Below are positions 1 through 5,324 of a stretch of DNA of 5,324 nucleotides, in pieces (the first letter of the stretch is position 1; each line of letters starts with the position of its first letter). A model generated the notes under the pieces. That model had not been told where the DNA came from. It made no database searches and was given only the letters and a program-made list of their open reading frames with translations. The position numbers were made by a program, and so were the translations under genes. The stretch spans positions 1 to 5,324 of the forward strand of contig CAIYQF010000014.1 of assembly GCA_903928325.1 (NCBI GenBank), given 5' to 3'. The DNA comes from an uncultured beta proteobacterium. GTDB lineage: Bacteria; Pseudomonadota; Gammaproteobacteria; Burkholderiales; Burkholderiaceae_C.

Positions 1-773
1 AAGCCGCTGCGCATGCCCGGCACATTGCTGCGTTTGGACAGGCTGGTGAAAGACACCAGGTTTTTGAAATCCTCGCGGCCCAGCTTCGAAGCTGCCTCCA
101 AGCCGCCCAGGGGCGGCTCGTCGCGAAAATAGATTTCGCTGTAACACTCATCGCTGGCGATCACAAAGCCGAAGCGATCGCTCAAGTCAAAAAGCATTTT
201 CCATTCGGTCAGAGGCATAACCGCGCCCGCCGGGTTGCCGGGGCTGCAAACAAACAGCAACTGGGTGCGCGCCCACACGGCGTCGGGCACACTGGCCCAG
301 TCCTGGGAGAAGTTGCGCTGGGGGTCGGACGCCACAAAATACGGTTCGGCACCGCCCAAGAGCGCTGCGCCTTCGTAAATTTGGTAGAAGGGGTTGGGAC
401 AGACCACCAGCGGCTTGGCGCCGTCGGCCTGGGGCCGCAGTACCGTTTGGGCGAAAGCGAAAAGCGCCTCACGTGATCCGTTGACCGGCAGTATTTGTGT
501 CGCCGGGCTCACATTCAATTGGTAGCGGCGCTCTAGCCAGCGGCCCATGGCGCTGCGCAAAGCCGGTTCCCCAGCGCTTGCCGGGTAGGCGGAGAGCCCG
601 CTGCCCTGGATGGCCTGGCAGTACGCATCCTTGATCAACGCCGGTGTGGCGTGTCGCGGCTCACCAATACCCAAACTGATCGCAGAAAAGACTGGGTTGG
701 GCATGGCGCTGGAGAACAAGCGCCGCAGGCGTTCAAACGGATAGGCCTGCAATAGCGGCAAATAGGGATTCAT
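1..773 (-). CDS. dapC: Succinyldiaminopimelate transaminase (DapC), N-terminal part, cut by window edge
   Basis: Predicted cytoplasmic PLP enzyme of the succinylase branch of lysine/meso-diaminopimelate synthesis. It would interconvert N-succinyl-2-amino-6-oxopimelate plus glutamate and N-succinyl-LL-2,6-diaminopimelate plus 2-oxoglutarate. The frame is open from the ATG at 773-771 to the left edge, giving 257 codons of an expected 390-400. Fold-type I class I/II aminotransferase motifs appear in order: SLGIGEPRH (33-41), YPASAGEPALR (63-73), NGSREALF (98-105), NPFYQIY (127-133) with the ring-stacking aromatic, SPGNPAG with Asn180, SDECYSEIYF with Asp208 and Tyr211 as PLP contacts, and SLSKRSNVPGMRSG with Lys247 as the Schiff-base lysine. 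The start fits the usual DapC opening MNPYLPLLQ.YPFERLR. No strong Shine-Dalgarno precedes it. The gene is divergent from the HPt gene. Family membership is near certain; the DapC assignment over another aminotransferase rests on recalled similarity and the N-terminal wording. Confidence 0.9.
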   Translation of the reverse strand, partial: MNPYLPLLQAYPFERLRRLFSSAMPNPVFSAISLGIGEPRHATPALIKDAYCQAIQGSGLSAYPASAGEPALRSAMGRWLERRYQLNVSPATQILPVNGSREALFAFAQTVLRPQADGAKPLVVCPNPFYQIYEGAALLGGAEPYFVASDPQRNFSQDWASVPDAVWARTQLLFVCSPGNPAGAVMPLTEWKMLFDLSDRFGFVIASDECYSEIYFRDEPPLGGLEAASKLGREDFKNLVSFTSLSKRSNVPGMRSG

Positions 774-863
774 AGGCCGTTATTATCGTCGAATTGGTGC
801 CAAATGGCCTTTTTCGTGCGCGTGCGCGCCGGGCTGGCGCTTGGCGTTTTGAGGAGATTTTCC
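774..863. promoter_or_regulatory. Divergent intergenic region between dapC and the HPt gene
   Basis: These 90 bases separate two divergently read genes and should hold both promoters. Two overlapping short palindromes are visible: TTGGTGCCAA-type (TTGG-TG-CCAA, 794-803) and GCCA-AA-TGGC (799-808), together spanning 794-808. On the minus strand GATAAT (787-782) resembles a -10 box, and on the plus strand TATTAT lies at 781-786. Neither has a good -35 box at 16-18 bases. If the minus-strand box is real, the dapC leader would be only a few bases long. The region is reported for its position and palindromes; actual promoter or operator function is inference. Confidence 0.35.
851..856 (+). promoter_or_regulatory. 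Ribosome binding site deciding the HPt gene start
   Basis: GAGGAG lies 7 bases before the ATG at 864. It is the strongest Shine-Dalgarno match in the window. It favours the 864 start over the in-frame upstream ATG at 804, which has no purine-rich site before it and would add 20 residues rich in Arg and hydrophobics outside the HPt domain. Confidence 0.8.
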
Positions 864-1235
864 ATGCCTGACGGGTCCCCCCCTGCGTACGCTTATGTGC
901 ACCTCAACGTGCAAGGCGCATTGGACTACTTGGGCGACACCCAAGCCCTGCGGGGCATGCTGCCGACCTTGTGCACCACCTTGGGAAAGGATATACCGGC
1001 CATTTCCCAATTGTTGGATCAAGGCGAAAGGCACGCGGCTGCGCGGTGTTTGCATTCGCTCAAAGGCTTTGTCCCGGTGTTCTGCCATAACGATGTGGCC
1101 TTAGAGTTGGAGGTGGTCGAGCGCTTGTGCCGCGGCACCGATGCGTCTGCATTGGATGCCGCTTTTGCTCATGTGGCGCCTGTGCTGCTGGCGCTGGCAG
1201 ACGAAGCAGCGCACTATTTGGCCCAGCCAGGGTGA
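864..1235 (+). CDS. Orphan single-domain histidine phosphotransfer (HPt) protein
   Basis: A 123-residue, soluble, largely helical protein without signal peptide or membrane segment. The key motif is CLHSLKGFVPVFC (62-74): His64 would be the phosphorylated histidine, with the HPt hallmark Lys67-Gly68 three and four residues later. The preceding helix (about 41-60) and following helix (ALELEVVERLC, 79-89) match the HPt four-helix bundle, in which the segment after HxLKG continues with a leucine and glutamate-rich helix. HPt proteins relay phosphate between receiver domains in multistep phosphorelays. No catalytic kinase domain or receiver domain is fused or adjacent, so partners cannot be named. 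Cys62 and Cys74 flank the histidine motif, and Cys37 and Cys89 are also present. It is divergent from dapC and precedes smc by 110 bases, with a hairpin in between. The domain call is good; the physiological role is unknown. Confidence 0.8.
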   Translation: MPDGSPPAYAYVHLNVQGALDYLGDTQALRGMLPTLCTTLGKDIPAISQLLDQGERHAAARCLHSLKGFVPVFCHNDVALELEVVERLCRGTDASALDAAFAHVAPVLLALADEAAHYLAQPG

Positions 1236-1246
1236 TGGCAGGAGAG

Positions 1247-1284
1247 GGTTTGCTGCGCCGCAGTATCATCGGCGCACCGAAACC
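1247..1284 (+). terminator. Hairpin 3' of the HPt gene, possible terminator
   Basis: TGCGCCG (1254-1260) and CGGCGCA (1270-1276) form a perfect 7-bp GC-rich stem around a 9-base loop. GGTTT (1247-1251) and AAACC (1280-1284) extend it by 5 bp across a small internal loop (2 against 3 bases). It begins 11 bases after the HPt stop codon. No T run follows immediately; the nearest is TTTTT at 1301-1305, behind a weak CGAT-AAAA-ATCG mini-hairpin (1288-1299). It could be a non-canonical terminator, an mRNA-stabilising 3' structure, or a structure in the leader of a transcript reading through into smc. Confidence 0.4.
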
Positions 1285-1345
1285 AGCCGATAAAAATCGC
1301 TTTTTGGTAATTAAATCAAGAGCTTAGCCCCAACTTTTTCCTTTC
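1285..1345 (+). promoter_or_regulatory. AT-rich leader region before smc, promoter likely
   Basis: This stretch is clearly richer in A and T than its surroundings, especially 1291-1318 (AAAAA, TTTTT and a GGTAATTAAAT patch). TTAAAT at 1311-1316 could serve as a -10 element, which would give a leader of about 20 bases. No convincing -35 box sits at the right distance. The last 15 bases before the smc GTG are pyrimidine-rich (CAACTTTTTCCTTTC), so no Shine-Dalgarno is present. The promoter is inferred from composition and position only. Confidence 0.3.
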
Positions 1346-4300
1346 GTGCGCCTCAATTCCATCAAGCTCTCCGGGTTTAAATCCTTCGTCGAGCCCACCA
1401 ATTTTTTGTTGCCGGGGCAACTGGTGGGCGTGGTGGGGCCCAACGGCTGCGGCAAATCCAACATCATGGACGCCGTGCGATGGGTACTGGGTGAGAGCCG
1501 CGCCAGCGAATTGCGCGGCGAGTCAATGCAAGACGTTATTTTTAACGGCACCACCACGCGCAAACCGGCCAGCCGCGCCAGCGTAGAGCTGGTGTTTGAC
1601 AACGCCGACCAACGCGCTGGCGGCCAGTGGGGTCAGTTTGGCGAAATTGCCGTTCGGCGTGTGCTCACGCGCGACGGGACATCGAGCTACTTCATCAACA
1701 ACCAGGTGGTGCGTCGGCGCGATGTGCAGGACGTGTTTTTGGGCACCGGTCTGGGGCCGCGCGCATACGCCATCATCGGCCAGGGCACGATCAGCCGCAT
1801 CATTGAGTCCAAACCCGAAGAATTGCGCTTGTTTCTGGAAGAGGCGGCTGGCGTCTCTAAATACAAAGAACGCAGACGTGAGACAGAGCACCGCCTGAGC
1901 GACACCCGGCTGAACCTGACCCGGGTCGAGGACATCCTGCGCGAACTCAACAGCGCGTTGGAAAAACTCGAAAAACAAGCGCAAGTTGCCTTGGAGTACA
2001 AACAACTGCAGGCCGACGTCACCCAAAAGCAGCACCAGCAATGGTTTTTGAAGCGTGCCGAGGCCCAGGCCGACCAAGCCAAGGTGCAAGCCGATGCGCA
2101 AAGCGCCGCGCTTGCCTTAGACGAACGCCTGGCCGACCTGCGCCACATCGAGGCCGACTTGGAGTTGGTGCGCCAGGCCCATTACTCGGCGGCCGACGAG
2201 GTCAACCAGCGCCAGGGTTTGCTCTATGAGGCAAGCGCCGAAGTGGGCCGCCTGGAGGCAGAAATACGGTTTGTGGTCGATGGCCGCCAGCGGGTGGAGC
2301 AGCGTATGGCCACGCTTCAAGAGCAGCTGTTGCAGTGGGCTGAGCGCAAAACCCAGGCTGGCGAAGAAATCGAAGGCCTGGCCGAGCTTGCCATGGCCGG
2401 GGCGCAACACACCGAGCTGCTGTCGGCCCAGTTGGAAGACCAGACACAGCTACTGCCCCAGCTGGAGGATGCCTTGGAGCGTGCGCAATCGAGCGCCAAC
2501 GCCCAGCGCAGCGCCGTGTCGCAGGTGCAGCAGGCCATTGGCGTTTTGGCGGCAGAGCAGCGCAACGTGCAGGAGCAAAGCCGCCAGTTGGCGACCCGCC
2601 GCGAGCGTTTGGCCGCAGAAAGAAGCGCTTTGGTTGCCGCCGATGAGCCACGTTTGCTCGCTTTGCAACAGGAGTGGGAGCTAGCCCAATCCCACGCCGA
2701 CCAGGTTGTAGCTGCCGTCAATGACTTGCAAGACAGCGTGCCCCAGCTTGATGAAGCCCGGCGTACGCAGCAAGACCGGGTCAACCGCGAGTCGGCGCGC
2801 CACGCGGATTTGTCCGCCCGGCTGGAGGCGCTAAAGGCCTTGCAGGAGCGCGTTCGTACCGACGGGAAGCTCCAACCCTGGCTCACCAAGCACGGGCTAG
2901 AGGGTTTGCAAGGCTTGTGGAGCCGTATCGAGGTCGAGGCAGGATGGGAAAACGCCGTGGAAGCGGCGCTGCGCGACCGATTGGGCTCTTTGGAGGTGTC
3001 ACGGCTGGATATGGTGCGATCATTCGCCAGCGATGCACCACCGGCAAAACTGTCATTTTTCAGTCCGCCGGTTGCCGGGCCGACCGCTGTGGCATCTGCA
3101 TTTCCCAGGCTGTCGGACCTGGTTCGGGTGCATGACGCTGGCTTGGCTGCGGTTTTGGTCACTTGGTTGGAGGGCTGCTACCGCGCCGCCAGCCTGGACG
3201 ACGCGTTGGCCCAGCGCAGCAGCCTGGCGCCCGGTGAAACCCTGTTTGTGGCCCAAGGCCATGGTGTGGGTCAATACAGCGTGGGCTTCTATGCACAGGA
3301 TGCGGAGCAAGCCGGTCTGCTGGCGCGCGCCCACGAAATCCACAACTTGGAAAAAGAAGTGCGCGCCCAAACGCTGATGGCCCAGGAGTCGCGCACGGCG
3401 CTGGCCCGCGCCGAGTCGGCGTATGCCGACAGCGCTCAGCAATTAGTGACACTGCGCCGACAGGCGCAAGAGGTTCAGGCGCGAAACCACAGCCTGCAGG
3501 TCGAAGTCTTGCGCCTGGCGCAATTGTGCGAGCAGGTGCGCAGCCGCAGCCTGCAAATCGCCACCGATGCCGCCGAGGTGGATGCCCAGATCGAGGATCT
3601 CCAAGAGCGTGCTGCCGTGGCGCAGGCCCAGTTTGAGACCTTGGACCTGGAATTGGCCCAGAGCCAGGAGCGCCACGCCGAACTCGATGAACAGGTCATC
3701 TTGGGCCGCAGCCGCCTGACCCAATCCTTGGAGCAGCAGCGCACCCTGGAGCGAGCGGCCCAAGAAGCCGGTTTTTCACAGCGCAGCCTAGACGCCCGCA
3801 ATGGCGAGTTGGTGCGCGCCATGCAAACGGCCGATGAGCAGACCCAGGCCCTGACAGTTGAATGCGCGCGCGCCACCGTGGAGTTGGAACGACTCACCGA
3901 CGCTGCGGCCCAGGCGGGCTTGCAAAGTGCGCTGGAACTCAAGGCACAGCGCGAGCAACAACTCGGCGCCAAGCGCAGCGAATACGACGACTTGACCGCC
4001 AAATTGCGCGCCAGCGACGAGCGGCGCCTGCAATTGGAGCGTGCGCTGGAGCCCTTGCGTCAGCGCATCACCGAGTTCCAGCTCAAAGAGCAGGCGGCCC
4101 GCTTAGGGTTTGAGCAGTACCAAAACCAGTTGTTTGAAGCCCAAGCCGACCTGGATGCCCTGGCGCTGAGCCTGCAGGCGCAGCCGGTGCGGCTGTCGGG
4201 ATTGCAAAGTGAAATCGACCGCATCCACCGCGACATTGTGGCGCTGGGCGCTGTCAACTTGGCCGCTTTGGATGAATTGACTGCCGGGCGCGAGCGCAAA

Positions 4301-4861
4301 GAGTTTCTGGACGCACAAAGCCTGGACCTGAACCAGGCCATGGAGACGCTGGAAGACGCCATCCGCAAGATCGATGCTGAAACACGTGATTTGCTTTCGA
4401 CCACGTTTAACGAAGTCAACACCCATTTCGGGCGCATGTTCCCAGAGCTGTTTGGCGGTGGCAATGCGCGGCTGGTGATCACCGGCGACGAGATCTTAGA
4501 TTCGGGAGTACAAGTGATTGCGCAGCCGCCGGGCAAAAAGAACCAGACCATCCACCTGCTCTCGGGCGGCGAAAAAGCGCTGACCGCGATTGCGCTGGTG
4601 TTTGCCATTTTCCAGCTCAATCCGGCGCCGTTTTGCCTTCTTGACGAGGTCGATGCGCCGCTGGACGACGCCAACACCGAGCGCTACGCCAAGCTGGTCA
4701 CCAGCATGAGCGCGAGCACCCAGTTTTTGTTTATTAGCCATAACAAAATCGCCATGGAAATGGCTGAGCAGCTGATTGGTGTCACGATGCAAGAGCAGGG
4801 TGTTTCGCGCATCGTGGCGGTGGATATGGAAGCGGCTGTGGACCTGGTGCAGCAGCCCTAG
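1346..4861 (+). CDS. smc: Chromosome segregation/condensin ATPase SMC
   Basis: Complete at 1171 residues, the usual length for bacterial SMC. SMC dimerises, binds ScpA and ScpB, and compacts and aligns newly replicated DNA. N-terminal head (about 1-165): MRLNSIKLSGFKSF opening, Walker A GPNGCGKS (31-38), R-loop around Arg57 and Q-loop Gln146 in IIGQG, followed by EEAAGVSKYKERRRE. Two long coiled coils rich in Ala, Gln, Glu and Arg (about 170-500 and 660-1000) flank a hinge of about 150 residues (505-655). C-terminal head: signature LSGGEKAL (1072-1079), Walker B ending in Asp1100 with catalytic Glu1101, D-loop APLDDAN (1104-1110), and His1132 in FISHNK. All ATPase residues are intact. The GTG start is supported by an in-frame TAG at 1325-1327, by the next in-frame ATG lying beyond Walker A (Met41), and by the family N-terminus. 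No Shine-Dalgarno is seen. No scpA or scpB is adjacent; zipA follows after 45 bases. Confidence 0.98.
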   Translation: MRLNSIKLSGFKSFVEPTNFLLPGQLVGVVGPNGCGKSNIMDAVRWVLGESRASELRGESMQDVIFNGTTTRKPASRASVELVFDNADQRAGGQWGQFGEIAVRRVLTRDGTSSYFINNQVVRRRDVQDVFLGTGLGPRAYAIIGQGTISRIIESKPEELRLFLEEAAGVSKYKERRRETEHRLSDTRLNLTRVEDILRELNSALEKLEKQAQVALEYKQLQADVTQKQHQQWFLKRAEAQADQAKVQADAQSAALALDERLADLRHIEADLELVRQAHYSAADEVNQRQGLLYEASAEVGRLEAEIRFVVDGRQRVEQRMATLQEQLLQWAERKTQAGEEIEGLAELAMAGAQHTELLSAQLEDQTQLLPQLEDALERAQSSANAQRSAVSQVQQAIGVLAAEQRNVQEQSRQLATRRERLAAERSALVAADEPRLLALQQEWELAQSHADQVVAAVNDLQDSVPQLDEARRTQQDRVNRESARHADLSARLEALKALQERVRTDGKLQPWLTKHGLEGLQGLWSRIEVEAGWENAVEAALRDRLGSLEVSRLDMVRSFASDAPPAKLSFFSPPVAGPTAVASAFPRLSDLVRVHDAGLAAVLVTWLEGCYRAASLDDALAQRSSLAPGETLFVAQGHGVGQYSVGFYAQDAEQAGLLARAHEIHNLEKEVRAQTLMAQESRTALARAESAYADSAQQLVTLRRQAQEVQARNHSLQVEVLRLAQLCEQVRSRSLQIATDAAEVDAQIEDLQERAAVAQAQFETLDLELAQSQERHAELDEQVILGRSRLTQSLEQQRTLERAAQEAGFSQRSLDARNGELVRAMQTADEQTQALTVECARATVELERLTDAAAQAGLQSALELKAQREQQLGAKRSEYDDLTAKLRASDERRLQLERALEPLRQRITEFQLKEQAARLGFEQYQNQLFEAQADLDALALSLQAQPVRLSGLQSEIDRIHRDIVALGAVNLAALDELTAGRERKEFLDAQSLDLNQAMETLEDAIRKIDAETRDLLSTTFNEVNTHFGRMFPELFGGGNARLVITGDEILDSGVQVIAQPPGKKNQTIHLLSGGEKALTAIALVFAIFQLNPAPFCLLDEVDAPLDDANTERYAKLVTSMSASTQFLFISHNKIAMEMAEQLIGVTMQEQGVSRIVAVDMEAAVDLVQQP

Positions 4862-4892
4862 GTGCCGCAATCAGTCGCTCACTAAACGAGAT

Positions 4893-4896
4893 GGAG
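4893..4896 (+). promoter_or_regulatory. Ribosome binding site of zipA
   Basis: GGAG, within ATGGAGATAG, lies 10 bases before the ATG at 4907, slightly farther than the optimum. It supports the 4907 start, which also begins the membrane anchor directly. The in-frame sequence upstream offers no better start. Confidence 0.6.
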
Positions 4897-4906
4897 ATAG
4901 CACAAC

Positions 4907-5324
4907 ATGGGTAACTTGCAATTTGGCTTGGTCGTCATTGGTGCTTTGGTGCTGCTGGCCCTGGTGGTACACAGTGCCTGGTCCGCCCGTGCCAACGCGC
5001 CCCGGCAGCCCGAACCGGTGGGTGCGCCGCCAGAAAGCGAAGCTGTGGTGCAGGAGCCTTCCTTGGATGACGAAGGTTTTGATGCCATGCGCCTCTCGCA
5101 CCCGATGGCCCGGCGCCCGGCGATAGACGCCTTGATAGACGCCATTGCCGCCGTCAACCTCGACCCTTTGGCCACTGCGGTGTCCGGCGAGGCCGCCATG
5201 GCCGCTTTCCCCACCACCCGGCGCGCTGGGACTAAGCTGTTTTCGATCGAAGGCTTTAACGTCGAAACCCAGGAATGGGAAAGCCCGGCCGCTGGTGCGC
5301 GCTACCACGTATTCCAAACCGGCG
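4907..5324 (+). CDS. zipA: ZipA-like FtsZ-interacting cell division protein, N-terminal part, cut by window edge
   Basis: 139 codons are visible and the frame is still open at the right edge; family members run to roughly 320-380 residues. The protein starts with a single hydrophobic segment (about 4-25, LQFGLVVIGALVLLALVVHSAW) with almost no residues before it. This matches the ZipA topology of N-terminus out, one membrane anchor, then a cytoplasmic part. A Pro/Glu-rich linker (29-60) follows, then a predicted helical stretch PAIDALIDAIAAVNLDPL (71-88) and the segment SGEAAMAAFPTTRRAGTKLF (93-112), then SIEGFN and EWESPAAGARYHVFQTG at the edge. The last part fits the start of the C-terminal FtsZ-binding domain as seen in Burkholderiales homologues. 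ZipA tethers FtsZ to the inner membrane during Z-ring assembly. It is probably co-transcribed with smc (45-base gap, no terminator seen). The assignment rests on topology, wording recalled from the family, and position after smc; the diagnostic C-terminal domain is mostly outside the window. Confidence 0.8.
   Translation, partial: MGNLQFGLVVIGALVLLALVVHSAWSARANAPRQPEPVGAPPESEAVVQEPSLDDEGFDAMRLSHPMARRPAIDALIDAIAAVNLDPLATAVSGEAAMAAFPTTRRAGTKLFSIEGFNVETQEWESPAAGARYHVFQTG

Noticed and set aside
209..472. Plus- or minus-strand open frames inside dapC
   Set aside because: The aminotransferase frame carries the catalytic motifs; the alternative product is Arg/Pro/Ser-rich without recognisable domain.
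804..863. Longer version of the HPt protein starting at the ATG at 804
   Set aside because: No ribosome binding site before 804, the added 20 residues do not belong to the domain, and GAGGAG sits at an ideal distance from the ATG at 864.
783..1088. Minus-strand open frame of 101 codons opposite the HPt gene
   Set aside because: It lies over a recognised HPt domain, shows no family motif and has low-complexity Gln/His/Arg content typical of a frame shadow.
2317..3162. Minus-strand open frame of 281 codons inside smc
   Set aside because: Ser/Ala/Cys/Arg-rich translation caused by GC-rich antisense of a coiled-coil gene. No start signal and no motif, and the sense strand is intact SMC. The same applies to the antisense frames at 1523-2101 and 4060-4677.
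4776..5126. Plus-strand open frame bridging the end of smc and the start of zipA
   Set aside because: Trp/Arg/Cys-rich shadow in another frame; it overlaps both genuine genes and has no domain signal.
1..5324. Mobile element, CRISPR array, tRNA/rRNA or defence system
   Set aside because: No direct-repeat arrays, transposase motifs, RNA gene cloverleaf or abrupt composition change were seen; all four genes are typical chromosomal housekeeping or regulatory genes.

Overview
The window looks like ordinary chromosomal DNA of a betaproteobacterium in Burkholderiales, most likely Comamonadaceae-like (Rhodoferax, Polaromonas or Acidovorax relatives). This rests on the GC-rich codon usage, the wording of the SMC protein, and a ZipA-like gene directly after smc, an arrangement I recall from that group. 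The genus assignment is inference; no database search was run.

Layout. Positions 1-773 (minus strand) hold the N-terminal two thirds of a PLP-dependent aminotransferase that matches DapC, the succinyldiaminopimelate transaminase of lysine and meso-diaminopimelate synthesis. Its 3' end lies beyond the left edge. A 90-base divergent intergenic region (774-863) separates it from a small plus-strand gene (864-1235) encoding a stand-alone histidine phosphotransfer (HPt) protein. A further 110-base gap (1236-1345) contains a strong hairpin and an AT-rich patch. It leads into a complete smc gene (1346-4861, 1171 residues, GTG start), the ATPase of the condensin-like chromosome organising complex. 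After 45 bases a zipA-like cell-division gene begins (4907) and runs off the right edge.

How the genes relate. smc and zipA read in the same direction, with a short gap and no visible terminator, so they are probably co-transcribed. This links chromosome organisation to the FtsZ ring. DapC makes a precursor of meso-diaminopimelate, the peptidoglycan cross-linking residue, so the neighbourhood has a loose growth-and-division theme. The HPt protein is an orphan here: neither a sensor kinase nor a response regulator is visible, so its signalling partners must lie elsewhere.

No tRNA, rRNA, CRISPR array, insertion sequence, prophage fragment or large repeat was seen. I found no convincing undescribed system. 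The points most worth a second look are the orphan HPt gene, the hairpin-containing gap before smc, the SMC hinge, and the GTG start of smc, which lacks a Shine-Dalgarno sequence.
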